Of a DNA stretch of 64,000 bases, positions 19,800 through 28,380 are shown piece after piece (position 1 is the first letter of the stretch; every line of letters starts with the position of its first letter). The stretch spans positions 1 to 64,000 of the forward strand of contig NISF01000008.1 of the NCBI GenBank assembly GCA_002270295.1, given 5' to 3'. The notes beneath the pieces are model-generated. The model saw only the letters and a list, made by a program, of their open reading frames with translations, made no database searches and had not been told where the DNA came from. A program made the position numbers and the translations under genes. The DNA is from Enterobacter sp. 10-1 (GTDB taxonomy: Bacteria; Pseudomonadota; Gammaproteobacteria; Enterobacterales; Enterobacteriaceae).

Positions 19800-20852
19800 A
19801 TGAAAAAAATGATTGTACTGCTGGCCGGAATATTTTTCTGCAGCGGGGTTTCGGCTGCACGGCTATGCACTTATACGCCTTCTGATCCCCATCAGAATGG
19901 CTGGGGAACGGAAGAACGACAGGGTATGGTGCTGTACCCCAAGATATCAGCCGATCCTGCTCTTCCGGTTGGCGCAATTCTTTATAGCCGAACGATAGGC
20001 GGTATGAATTTGCATACCCGCCTGTTTACCTGCGATCCGGGTGCGCAATATATCGTCGCCGTGAACAGGCCAGAGGTTCCGGGGTTGACCGTTCGCGGCA
20101 TGCCGGTTTATGAAACCGGCGTTGCCGGCATTGGTATTCAGTTTAGCGATATATTCGCCAGCCGAATCGGCAAACAGATCGTCGGACAGGCGGGGAGCTG
20201 GCCAACGCCTTTTGGAAGCTCGTCAGAGTTCACCGCAACGCCGCACTTCTCTGCGTGGTTAATTAAAACGGGTCCCATTGATACCAGCGGGGCGACCAAT
20301 ATCAACGTCGAAATTGAGTTTCGCGTAGCAGACCCGGCCGACCTGGCATATGCAAGAAAAGGCGCGATCTACTGGGTAAACCCCAAAACAACAAGAATTG
20401 CCTTTCGTAATGAGAGCTGCAATATCTCGCTTAAAGGGCCCGGCACGGTCAATCTGCAAACAATCGCTAAAAGCGACCTGCTGGCGCTTGCCCGCGGTGC
20501 GACAACCGGCAAAGGTAAAGCAATTGATATGAATATTACCTGCCCAAATGAGTTGCAAGGTAAGAAACTCACCTACTGGTTTAACCCGAAGGGATCGGTT
20601 GCCACCGATGTAGGGGTACTGGAAAATACCATCCCTGTAGTACCGGGCGGCGGCGGCGGTGCCAAAAACGTCGGGATCATTTTGAAAAAAGATAACACTC
20701 CGGTGAAATTTTTCGATACCGATGCCTACTCTATTCCATCCCTTAGCCTTAACCAGGACATCAGCTTTACCGCAGATTATTTCCGGATGAATGATGATAT
20801 TTCAGATGGACTGGTCAAAGCGGCGATAGAGGTCGTAATCCAGGAGGATTAA
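19800..20852 (+). CDS. fimbrial tip adhesin/minor subunit
   Basis: Last gene of the fimbrial operon, 350 residues from MKKMIVLLAG. It has a signal peptide (ending VSAA) and a two-domain layout: an N-terminal domain of about 180 residues that may bind receptor and a C-terminal pilin domain with cysteines (ESCNISLKG, NITCPNE), a glycine run (PGGGGGAK) and a pilin-like end (VKAAIEVVIQED). The open frame reaches back to 19686 inside the usher gene, but ATG 19800, 22 bases after the usher stop, begins the signal peptide. Receptor unknown. Confidence 0.82.
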   Translation: MKKMIVLLAGIFFCSGVSAARLCTYTPSDPHQNGWGTEERQGMVLYPKISADPALPVGAILYSRTIGGMNLHTRLFTCDPGAQYIVAVNRPEVPGLTVRGMPVYETGVAGIGIQFSDIFASRIGKQIVGQAGSWPTPFGSSSEFTATPHFSAWLIKTGPIDTSGATNINVEIEFRVADPADLAYARKGAIYWVNPKTTRIAFRNESCNISLKGPGTVNLQTIAKSDLLALARGATTGKGKAIDMNITCPNELQGKKLTYWFNPKGSVATDVGVLENTIPVVPGGGGGAKNVGIILKKDNTPVKFFDTDAYSIPSLSLNQDISFTADYFRMNDDISDGLVKAAIEVVIQED

Positions 20853-20868
20853 TCTCAAAATCCAGGCT

Positions 20869-21050
20869 ACATACGCTGAATAATTCGGGTTGCAGGCCAA
20901 AAACGCTTCAGGCGTTTTTAAACAAAGGGATGAGACCGTAGTCCGGGTAACGCGGCAACTGAGGAAATACCCGGGAGCTTAGTAAACTAAGTGACCGGGA
21001 AGAACGAAGGAAGCCAGCGTACATTCAACTTGCATGTATCGCGAGTATAT
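20869..21050. repeat. MITE-like intergenic repeat with imperfect terminal inverted repeats
   Basis: About 180 bases whose ends (ACATACGCTG...GGTTGCAGG and CATTCAACTTGCATG...GAGTATAT) are imperfect inverted copies, like the ATACTTCAAGTTGCA-type repeat ends common between enterobacterial genes. The interior holds CCGGGTA...TACCCGG and the palindrome CTTAGTAAACTAAG. It has no coding capacity. The identity with a named repeat family is from memory and not verified. Confidence 0.5.
20899..20919 (+). terminator. terminator of the fimbrial operon
   Basis: Stem AAAAACGC / GCGTTTTT with loop TTCAG, 46 bases after the tip-gene stop; works on both strands and lies within the left part of the repeat element. 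Confidence 0.75.
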
Positions 21051-21310
21051 AATGCCCTCAGCAAGAGGGCTTAAACGATCGGGGCTGGTACGAATATTTT
21101 AAATAGTTTTACCAACGCCCTCCCACGTGAACCTTCACCTCCGGACGTTAACCGGTCGCCCGGGTCATGTGGCAAAACAGCTATCGTGACGTTTATTTTT
21201 AGCCAGACGTTACGTTCAAGCATGATTAAATAACAGAATAATAATAAAATTCATTTTACAGCTATTATACTCACGTGCTTATGTTTGTCTTTTATCTGGG
21301 AGTTAATGAA

Positions 21311-22234
21311 ATGGCAAACGGCAGCAATGAACTCTATAAATTATTAACGGACCTACGCGCCAATTATATCATTAATGAATGTGTAGAATTTCAACCAGCG
21401 ACAAGTACCTTGCGTAATGTTCACAACCCGGAGCTTAAGGTCACGCTTAATTTACCCGCCGGTCGCTGTTTATTATTATTAATTAGTCATATCGGCAATG
21501 TCGTCACCCAGCAGGACTTTATGGATATCGTCTGGAAGCAAAGCGGTATGAGAGTGACCGCAAACGCCTATTATCAGAATATCTCGATTCTCCGCAGAGG
21601 CCTTACCCATGCCGGGTTAGAGGAAAATGTCATTATCACTCTTCCCCGCATTGGGCTGACCTTGGCCGCAGGCACACAAATCCGTAAATCAACCACGGAC
21701 GCTTCCCCGGACTCAGGAGGCACCAGGAAACCGATCAACAGCACCTCGATCGCGGTGGTTAAGAACAGTAGCCATCAGGATTTAGAACGCTCATCGATGA
21801 GCATCGCCGATTATGGCTTAAAAAAAGAGCTGACATGGTCGGAGGCTGGCAACAATGCCCCTCCAGCCATTCTTAGCAGAGTGAAGAAATACAGGCCCGC
21901 GTTCACAGTAAAAAATGGCGTTCTTCTGGCGGTAAGCATCACTGCTATCTCAGCGCTTTTCTCATACATGGCGGGTATGAAAGAAAGCTATTTTGCTGAC
22001 TATGAAACGATAACGTCTACCCAGCGCTGCCATGTTTTATCAGCGGAACCGGCATCCGATAACCTGAAAAAAGAAGTGCTCAACAAATATGGCAAACATA
22101 TTACCAGCGATTGCCGGAACTACCCTTGGGTATACGTGACGACAACAGCTGACCTCCCCAGAACTTCGATCATCCGCTGTAATAAACCATTCGCGCAATC
22201 GACTTCGTGTATTTCCGAATACTTCATTGAGTAA
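21311..22234 (+). CDS. membrane-bound winged-helix regulator A (ToxR/CadC/MarT type)
   Basis: A 307-residue one-component regulator: N-terminal OmpR-like winged helix (about 20-115, with GRCLLLLISHIGNVVTQQDF, YYQNISILRRGL and LPRIGLTLA), a linker, one membrane helix near 210 (GVLLAVSITAISALFSYMAG) and a C-terminal periplasmic domain with conserved cysteines (RCHVLSAE, SDCRNYPW, IIRCNKP, STSCISEYF). It would bind DNA from the inner membrane and respond to periplasmic signals; a link to the neighbouring fimbrial operon is inference. Start 21311 is chosen because GGGAG lies 9 bases upstream. Paralogue of 22603-23493 (same YYQN and IIRCNKP blocks). Confidence 0.85.
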   Translation: MANGSNELYKLLTDLRANYIINECVEFQPATSTLRNVHNPELKVTLNLPAGRCLLLLISHIGNVVTQQDFMDIVWKQSGMRVTANAYYQNISILRRGLTHAGLEENVIITLPRIGLTLAAGTQIRKSTTDASPDSGGTRKPINSTSIAVVKNSSHQDLERSSMSIADYGLKKELTWSEAGNNAPPAILSRVKKYRPAFTVKNGVLLAVSITAISALFSYMAGMKESYFADYETITSTQRCHVLSAEPASDNLKKEVLNKYGKHITSDCRNYPWVYVTTTADLPRTSIIRCNKPFAQSTSCISEYFIE

Positions 22235-22602
22235 TGACAAAAGCACTACACCATCATTTCACTACAACGGCGGATTAAAAGATAAAGGAAAAATCATGCC
22301 GGCGCGGGTCTTAACTTAATCTGATTTCGGACAATACGCTATCAGACTCATGCAGACGCGTAATGACAACCCGGCGATTTCCGCCTCCGTTATTGATGGA
22401 AAGAATGTCCTGTCCGTGATGACCTGACAAGACAGGCTCGTTGATTCAATACAATTATATAAATAAGACTTTTCGCCAGGAGCCAGAGTATGCAGCACTT
22501 AATCTATCACTTATACTTTTGTCTAAATGTGAAAATATCTTAATTTCATCTGCATCCGCAGAGATAAACCTCACCAGTTGCTGAATGAGTTCTATATAAT
22601 TA
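22235..22602. other. intergenic region between regulators A and B
   Basis: About 370 AT-rich bases without a convincing gene or terminator. It probably holds the promoter of regulator B. Confidence 0.5.
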
Positions 22603-23493
22603 ATGCATAGATATTACGTTATTAACAAGGTTGTTGAATTTCATCCTACGACCCGTCAGTTAAGAAATCTTAGCAACCCCACGAATATGGTTGTACTAAA
22701 CTCTCCGGCAAGCCGTTGTTTATTACTATTAATCGAGAGATCCGGCACAATTGTGACGCAACAAGAGTTTATGTATAACGTATGGGAGAAGCTTGGGCTC
22801 GTTGTGTCGGCAAATACCTACTATCAAAACATTTGTCTGCTCAGAAAAGGAATGAAAGAAATTGGATTTGCCAGCGATCCCATCACGACGATACCGCGTA
22901 TTGGTTTAACCCTGGCCCTTGATACACAGATTCAGTCTATTGAATCCACCGACCCGCCACCGCCAGCCAGTGTTGACGAACAGACAACCGACGAGACGGC
23001 ATTGACCGTATCTTATGATGAGCTCGACAAAGCAGTATTTAGCCATGCCGGGATCCTCCACGAGGCGATCGAGTCTGTTGCCGATATCCCGGCATCAGCT
23101 CCCGATATCCCTGAACCGCAATGCCTGCCAAAAAGAGACGCCAGCAAATTAAGTAAGCTGTTTTTTCTCATCACGGTTCTTATCTTTTCTATTCTGCTGG
23201 CAGATATAAAGGTCATTCTGAGCCACTTCCAGGAGCAGAGTTACTTCGAAAACTATCAGCTCACCGTGAACACCGATGGTTGCCACCTCTTCCTCAATAA
23301 AGATATTCATAATGCAGATGAACGAACGAAAGCGCTAACCTACGGCGCGCAGTTCAAATCTGACTGCCAAAAGTTTCCATGGGTATATATCAGCAGATAC
23401 GCCATGCTGCCCAGGGCCTCGGTGATTCGCTGCAATAAACCCATGTCCAGCCCTAACTACTGTATTTCGAACTATTTTATTGAGGATCATTAG
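22603..23493 (+). CDS. membrane-bound winged-helix regulator B (ToxR/MarT type)
   Basis: A 296-residue paralogue of regulator A: winged helix at about 1-105 (SRCLLLLIERSGTIVTQQEF, YYQNICLLRKGM, IPRIGLTLAL), acidic/proline linker, membrane helix near 190-207 and a periplasmic domain ending in VIRCNKP and YCISNYFIED. A stop two codons upstream (22597) fixes the start at or after this ATG; the ribosome-binding site is poor. It is followed after one base by a FidL-like gene, the same pairing as marT-fidL in Salmonella pathogenicity island 3. Confidence 0.85.
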   Translation: MHRYYVINKVVEFHPTTRQLRNLSNPTNMVVLNSPASRCLLLLIERSGTIVTQQEFMYNVWEKLGLVVSANTYYQNICLLRKGMKEIGFASDPITTIPRIGLTLALDTQIQSIESTDPPPPASVDEQTTDETALTVSYDELDKAVFSHAGILHEAIESVADIPASAPDIPEPQCLPKRDASKLSKLFFLITVLIFSILLADIKVILSHFQEQSYFENYQLTVNTDGCHLFLNKDIHNADERTKALTYGAQFKSDCQKFPWVYISRYAMLPRASVIRCNKPMSSPNYCISNYFIEDH

Positions 23494-23494
23494 A

Positions 23495-23971
23495 ATGATA
23501 CATTACCGTGCATCGGTGTATGTGCTTTGCCTGTGCTTATTTTTAACCTTAATACTGGCAGGTTATTCCTTATGGCAGCGTTCTCAACCGCTTGAGTTCA
23601 CATGCAAAGCTAACTTTGTTCAGCACCATGCGGACGAGAACCTCAACGTTTCGCTAACTTACAGGATTAGCAAAGATAGCGGCATGCTTAGCATGAATGG
23701 CCGCTCCATTAATAATGAAGCCAATAAATTTAATCGTAAGATATTTTTCAACATCGAAAAGCGCAACAACGTTTATCACCTGCACTCGGTCACCAATGTG
23801 GTCTTCCCTGATGAGACTGTTAACAACAGCTGGCTAGAGAAATATGAGCCTTTATTTTTCGTTTATCCCAAAAAAGATATTTACGTAAAAATACTTGAGC
23901 AACAGAACAGTTATTTATTTATATTCTCGACCTTACCAGCCTATGTATGTCATAAGCAGAAGGTTCTCTGA
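23495..23971 (+). CDS. FidL-like membrane protein, partner of regulator B
   Basis: A 158-residue protein with one N-terminal membrane helix (YVLCLCLFLTLILAGYSLW) and a periplasmic domain with cysteines near both ends (FTCKANF, YVCHKQ). This layout fits the FidL family found beside MarT-like regulators; its role is unknown but it probably acts with the periplasmic domain of the regulator, as small partners of ToxR-type proteins do (inference). It begins one base after the regulator B stop, with GAGGA inside the regulator's last codons. Confidence 0.7.
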   Translation: MIHYRASVYVLCLCLFLTLILAGYSLWQRSQPLEFTCKANFVQHHADENLNVSLTYRISKDSGMLSMNGRSINNEANKFNRKIFFNIEKRNNVYHLHSVTNVVFPDETVNNSWLEKYEPLFFVYPKKDIYVKILEQQNSYLFIFSTLPAYVCHKQKVL

Positions 23972-24044
23972 GAGAGTCACAACACTTTCAGGCCCTGACG
24001 TTCTTTCCCCCACCGGCCATAACGACCGATGCTGACCTGATGAC

Positions 24045-24518
24045 TTAAACGTGATTATATTTCTTACAGTAGAACATCGGCATATTATGTAAATAAATGA
24101 CAGGATTGTTATACTTATCATACTCAATCTTCAGCGCGAGCTCTTTTCCTGCTTCATAAAAGAATGCAGGAAAATGAAAATCCACATTACTGCTTTTACT
24201 GTTATCGGTACTAAGATACTCGACATATTGATTTTTAAGTATGTACACATCATTATTTTTCACATATGTAAAGTTAATGACCCTGGCGACCTGCGACTGC
24301 ACGCCATTCTCAGCGGCGATAGCATGTACCGTAAGCTCGCCTTTATCATTAGCAAAAATGAAGCCAAAATTAGAATCCAGACGAAAGCCATCATGCAGCA
24401 AGGTATGACGACTCTGGCATACAATTTTATTATTTGAATCATCCATTTTAAAAAAATAAACTACAGCAAATGCAGCGGCTATCAGTAAAGTTGTCAGGTA
24501 ATATATTTTTGCTCGCAT
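24045..24518 (-). CDS. FidL-like membrane protein, partner of regulator C
   Basis: A 157-residue protein with the same plan as 23495-23971: one N-terminal helix (TTLLIAAAFAVVYFF), a periplasmic domain starting with a cysteine (IVCQSRH) and ending FYCKKY. The pair is divergent in sequence but alike in architecture. Its ATG shares its first base with the stop codon of regulator C (TAATG), so it is translated by coupling. Convergent with the first FidL-like gene. Confidence 0.7.
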   Translation of the reverse strand: MRAKIYYLTTLLIAAAFAVVYFFKMDDSNNKIVCQSRHTLLHDGFRLDSNFGFIFANDKGELTVHAIAAENGVQSQVARVINFTYVKNNDVYILKNQYVEYLSTDNSKSSNVDFHFPAFFYEAGKELALKIEYDKYNNPVIYLHNMPMFYCKKYNHV

Positions 24519-25432
24519 TACTTTACCTTTATGCTTTTCATTACCGTCAGAGAGCGGCAGATTTGATTTTCTTTATCATAGACAGGACAATACATTACAT
24601 TTAATCGCGTATTCATTGGCGACGCAGTAAAATAAACGACTTCGTTATTCGTACATGACAGCCCCAGAGTGCCGAGGATTGCCTTAATCTCAGAGGGTGA
24701 GTATTTGCGGTCCGCTGAAAATATATTACAACCATCGGAAGAGATTTTGATATAGTCAGAAAAAGCGTCGCCGCCAGCGCTGTGGTAATGATTTAAAATA
24801 CTCAATAAAGCCATCGTCAGAATGACGGTTATCCCTGTATTCCTCAACCACTTACCTCTGTTATTATCATCACCGTTTGCTGAAGTATTTGCTAATTTAA
24901 TTTCATTAACCGCAGGTCCTTGTAATACTTCGGCCGAAGTATTAAGCATTTCGAGAGAATCATCAGCCTCAGCCTGCGCTGACGTTTCGCTGGCGATATT
25001 ATTAGGAACGAAGGTTTCTTTACCGTCAACTTCGGTTTTTACACTGTTGTCAATTTGTTGCTCATTATCTTCATCAGGATACACGTACGCTACTTTTACG
25101 CTATTATTAAACCTCAATCCATGCCTTGGCACCGTATCAATAACGTCTGAAAACCCCATAATCACCAGGGCTTTTCGAAGATGTAAAATACATTGGTAGT
25201 AAGTATTGTGGCTGACGCCAGCATTGCGCTTACTTCCCCATCCGCAGAGGATTAGCTCTTCCTGAGAAACAATCTCTCCCTGCTTACGGAGTAAGTTTTC
25301 CAGACAGCAGCTCGCAGGAAGATGAAGCTTAATTTCTTTTGCAGTCAGTCTATCAACAATCACCCGCTGGGAAGGGACGAACGCAACCCTCTCCCCAATA
25401 ATAAAGCTTTGGATGTTATTTGAGCGATCCAT
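24518..25432 (-). CDS. membrane-bound winged-helix regulator C (ToxR/MarT type)
   Basis: A 304-residue regulator: winged helix at about 10-110 (SQEELILCGWG, YYQCILHLRKAL, VPRHGLRF), a long acidic linker (about 118-195), one membrane helix near 200-216 (GITVILTMALLSILN) and a periplasmic domain with cysteines (DGCNIFSA, LSCTNNE, MYCPVYD, QICRSL). More divergent than regulators A and B. It heads a two-gene operon with a FidL-like protein, convergent to the regulator B pair. Confidence 0.85.
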   Translation of the reverse strand: MDRSNNIQSFIIGERVAFVPSQRVIVDRLTAKEIKLHLPASCCLENLLRKQGEIVSQEELILCGWGSKRNAGVSHNTYYQCILHLRKALVIMGFSDVIDTVPRHGLRFNNSVKVAYVYPDEDNEQQIDNSVKTEVDGKETFVPNNIASETSAQAEADDSLEMLNTSAEVLQGPAVNEIKLANTSANGDDNNRGKWLRNTGITVILTMALLSILNHYHSAGGDAFSDYIKISSDGCNIFSADRKYSPSEIKAILGTLGLSCTNNEVVYFTASPMNTRLNVMYCPVYDKENQICRSLTVMKSIKVK

Positions 25433-26276
25433 ATTACTACACCCTTAGCCGCCAGTGTCTTTGAAATCAGTAAGTTAAATATTAGGCTAATGAAAGAAAA
25501 TTTCCGCGCAAATATTAACCGATCGAATAAGGATTAACAAACGGAATTTAACTATGTTCCGCTGTAGAAAATCCATATCGCAATACGCAAAATGCGAGGG
25601 ATATCTATTTATTTCATCAACATCCATAAATAGATCATCAATTTGTTTCTAAGTTGACATTGATGTAACCAGGTATAAATTCAAATGCATTCGCGAGGCC
25701 GTAAAATGTTATCAAACTGATTAATGTATTAATCGCCGCTTTCGGTAAGTCATACCATACTGAATTCTCCCTCTTAGCAGCCAGCGGTATATTCAGCCAG
25801 ATACGCCCCTGATCGCTTCATTTTGGCAGGCAACCGGGATCGCTGAGACGCATAAGATGGCGAACGCGAATGATAAAAGAAGCTGGAGTATGGTGCTGCA
25901 GGCCACCATGTGCGGTAGAAACATATTAAAACATCCGATAACTTTCTGAAAATAGTCGCCTGTTCCAGCAACCTGAAAATAGCGGCTGATAAGATTCCTA
26001 TTTTAAAAACGAGATGTTAGGAAACAGCACCAGAATTTAACCACTCTAAAACACATAACTCACATATGACAAGCATTTAATTTACCTAAGGGTATTCGAT
26101 TTTAAAACGCGCCTCGCCTTTATACTGGTACTGATTATAAATCCGGGAAGATTCTTTTCCCAGACCGACGCGCTCATCGATGCCACGATAAAAATTAGCC
26201 AAACATGCTCGCCTGAAAAAGCAAAATCATATTTTTAAATATATATATCCCTCCCTCGAAAACCAACCAATACTCG
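25433..26276. other. AT-rich intergenic region without recognisable genes
   Basis: About 840 bases between regulator C and the small peptide gene. A GC-richer patch at about 25780-25950 looks like the scrap of an old coding sequence, but no frame gives a family I recognise. No tRNA, insertion sequence or clear terminator seen. Confidence 0.5.
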
Positions 26277-26492
26277 CTATTCCTCAATAAACGAAACCAC
26301 GCCTTCTCCACCGTGAGACCCGGAGCATTGATCGGCAATTGAAGGAACAAGTGACGTAAACTGAACGTTGTGAAGCTTGATAGCACTTTTCAGCGGACTT
26401 TCGTCGCTCTTCGCTTTTAAATTGTACAGTTCCGTTAAATCATTAGCGACCGTGATGTTTAATTCCTTCCCATAAATTTTCTTGTAATTCAT
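26277..26492 (-). CDS. orphan 71-residue peptide, possible secreted-peptide precursor
   Basis: Small gene with an excellent ribosome-binding site (GGGGGAAAG 6 bases before the ATG). The product has a charged N-terminal half (MNYKKIYGKELN, LYNLKAKSDESPLK) and a C-terminal part ending CSGSHGGEGVVSFIEE. That leader-plus-core look, and the location between two microcin-like loci, make a ribosomally made peptide possible, but it has no double-glycine leader and no recognised family. It could equally be a small regulator or antitoxin. Confidence 0.5.
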   Translation of the reverse strand: MNYKKIYGKELNITVANDLTELYNLKAKSDESPLKSAIKLHNVQFTSLVPSIADQCSGSHGGEGVVSFIEE

Positions 26493-26834
26493 TTCTTTCC
26501 CCCATCAATTAGCCGTCATCAATATAGATGATTCAATTAAAATTAATATTTGACTTTGCGCGTCTGTCATGTCAGCTTTGCAAATAAAAGGAAATGACAA
26601 TCGCTATCTTCTGAACAGGATAAAGCAAGATGGAGTTTGCGAAAAAGAGGATAGAGGAGTGGGTTATAATAAATGAAGGGTAAAAATTACATCAAGCCGT
26701 TACTATATTAAGTTTATCTGCAGCGGTTCCACTTATTTCATCTCATTCTTCTGTATATTAATGATGAAAACCATTAAAGATTTTTTCTTACTTTACCACC
26801 CCCATTATTTTTATTTAACCACCCAGGGAAATTT

Positions 26835-27050
26835 ATGAAAATAAAAACACTCTTGAATTTCTGTGCAAAAATCATCTTGTATTTTATTTTATTTCTGGTC
26901 ATACAGTGCATGAGCCCTGACTGGAGATCCTTAACTAACCATGACATAGGCATAAAAGCAGCATACGCGTTAATGACGACAATTATTTTTTTACTATTGT
27001 CGCCATTAATTGATAAATGGAGTAAGAGAAATGAGAGGCCTAAGCCTTAA
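26835..27050 (+). CDS. two-helix membrane protein, microcin immunity candidate
   Basis: A 71-residue basic inner-membrane protein with two predicted helices (IILYFILFLVIQCM and AYALMTTIIFLLLSPLI) and a lysine/arginine-rich tail (KWSKRNERPKP). Size, topology and position fit Cvi-type microcin immunity proteins: in the colicin V system the immunity gene lies just upstream of and overlapping the toxin gene, and here the gene overlaps the next start by 20 bases. AGGGAAA precedes the ATG. Function is inferred from context only. Confidence 0.6.
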   Translation: MKIKTLLNFCAKIILYFILFLVIQCMSPDWRSLTNHDIGIKAAYALMTTIIFLLLSPLIDKWSKRNERPKP

Positions 27051-27258
27051 AGAGCTGACCTCAGCGTTTGGTGCCGGCATCGATAAAGATGCAGCGGTGG
27101 CTGACGGGACTGCTGTTGGAGGGATACACGGAGTTTTTCTCTGGCCTATATCCCTCGGGCTTACCTTGAAGCAGATACAGAGAAACGTCTCCTCAACGGT
27201 CCGGAGTTCAGATTGCATCCTTCAGAATGGAATAAAAGAGGAAGGGCCTGGATCATAG
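27031..27258 (+). CDS. microcin-like precursor with double-glycine leader, probably frameshifted
   Basis: A 75-residue frame starting MRGLSLKELTSAFGAG, which closely follows the colicin V-type leader pattern (MR.L.L.EL.S..G.G), then DKDAAVADGTAVGGIHG. GGAG lies 8 bases before the ATG. After about residue 33 the sequence (VFLWPISLGLTLKQIQR...) stops looking like a microcin core, while another frame becomes open over the same bases (27105-27347), so a frameshift is likely. The processing and export genes would be those at 11065-14485. Confidence 0.5.
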   Translation: MRGLSLKELTSAFGAGIDKDAAVADGTAVGGIHGVFLWPISLGLTLKQIQRNVSSTVRSSDCILQNGIKEEGPGS

Positions 27259-27347
27259 ATTTCTGTTGTAAGTCTGGTTTCGGACAAAGGGTCATTGCGC
27301 ATTTCATCCAGTATCCCTATGGAGATAAGGCGAAGCGCGCTGGCTGA
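27105..27347 (+). pseudogene. open frame without a start, likely displaced C-terminus of the microcin-like gene
   Basis: Eighty codons after a stop at 27102, reading ...AYLEADTEKRLLNGPEF, SEWNKRGRAWIIDFCCKSGF and IQYPYGDKAKRAG before TGA at 27345. The amino-acid composition looks like real protein and there is no start codon at its beginning. It may be the original continuation of the precursor at 27031 (one-base shift near 27130) or the tail of a different deleted gene. Confidence 0.4.
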
Positions 27348-27604
27348 ACAGAAGGAAGAAAATCATGAAGTTCAGGTCGGCCTTGCAGAATACAGCGCGA
27401 GGCATCTCCGAAGATGCAGGGAAATAGTCAATATTGGGAGATGACATGCTGTACATCAAATCTTCATTTTGACTCTGACCCGCGCTCCTTTACGTCCGCT
27501 AGCAAGCGTAAAGGAGAGTAAACCCCCAGGGCAAACTGGCACTCTCGGGCAGAATTACTAAGCTTAATCAGGGAAACGGTTAATTTTACTTAGAGGGAGC
27601 GTAT

Positions 27605-27763
27605 ATGGGATTCTGGAGAATTGTTTTAACGATTATTCTGCCGCCGCTTGGCGTACTGCTGGGTAAAGGATTCGGCTGGGCGTTTATTCTTAACATCGTG
27701 CTGACGCTGCTGGGCTATATTCCCGGCCTGATTCACGCGTTCTGGGTGCAAAGCCGCGATTAA
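27605..27763 (+). CDS. yqaE: YqaE/Pmp3-family membrane peptide
   Basis: A 52-residue UPF0057/PMP3 protein, almost identical to E. coli YqaE: MGFWRIVLTIILPPLGVLLG, then a second helix and the tail HAFWVQSRD. Two membrane helices; the family is linked to membrane potential and stress but the exact role is unknown. AGGGAG precedes the ATG. Monocistronic, ended by a strong hairpin. Confidence 0.95.
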   Translation: MGFWRIVLTIILPPLGVLLGKGFGWAFILNIVLTLLGYIPGLIHAFWVQSRD

Positions 27764-27770
27764 CCGACCG

Positions 27771-27800
27771 CACCAAACGGCGCCCGGACGCCGTTTGGTG
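27771..27800. terminator. 12-bp perfect hairpin after yqaE
   Basis: CACCAAACGGCG and its complement enclose a 6-base loop, 7 bases after the yqaE stop and 25 bases from the end of the convergent gene at 27826. Downstream is TATTAAA with no real T-run. Confidence 0.65.
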
Positions 27801-27825
27801 TATTAAACCCGGAACAAAATAGTGA

Positions 27826-28263
27826 CTATTTATTTTCGGGTTTAAAGTGATAGGTTTCTTGAGCCGTTTGCAGCCATTCCCGATCGGAAACGATATTGTT
27901 CCTTTCAATCACGCTGAGCCAGCCGCCGTCGCCGGGCATGGTAATCAATGCGCTCCCCGTCGACGCAACCACCGTATTGACCGAATCATTTTGCACCCTG
28001 AAAAGTGGGAATCCTTTACTATCCACGCACCAGTTATCCACCATCTTATTTTTGTTCGCCACGCAATAATCTACGATCATCGGGTATAAATAGGGCCGCA
28101 TATTGACGTACATGGCCCCGCCGATAAAAGGCGTTCTGGTTGCCGTGCTGTAGTGTTTTTCAAGATATTCAATTGCACCTCCTTTTAGCAATTTTTCATC
28201 CCCGACTCTTAACGTGCAGGAGATCTGTGACAAAGAAGCGATTATCAAAAGCAGCCATCTCAT
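27826..28263 (-). CDS. hypothetical exported protein, possible lipoprotein
   Basis: A 145-residue protein with a short signal-like start (MRWLLLIIASLSQISC); the cysteine at 16 could be a lipid attachment site, though the lipobox is poor (SQISC). The body contains three further cysteines (DYCVANK, NWCVDSKG) and no recognised domain. Convergent with yqaE. Confidence 0.7.
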   Translation of the reverse strand: MRWLLLIIASLSQISCTLRVGDEKLLKGGAIEYLEKHYSTATRTPFIGGAMYVNMRPYLYPMIVDYCVANKNKMVDNWCVDSKGFPLFRVQNDSVNTVVASTGSALITMPGDGGWLSVIERNNIVSDREWLQTAQETYHFKPENK

Positions 28264-28380
28264 TATGGAATCCCTATCATTAGCGCTGGCCGAAATACGG
28301 CTATGTGGTCAACCTCTTACAACAACAGTGCGGCGGTGCCCGCGTATCTATTCCGCCGCCGCGGGGCAATCCGCCTGCCG

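Noticed and set aside
25774-25971. 65-codon minus-strand frame in the AT-rich gap, possible transposase scrap
   Set aside because: No recognisable motif, inverted repeats or target duplication; could not be tied to any insertion sequence.
27485-27516. 10-bp inverted repeat CTCCTTTACG / CGTAAAGGAG upstream of yqaE
   Set aside because: Clear hairpin but no T-run and no neighbouring operon end; role not supportable.
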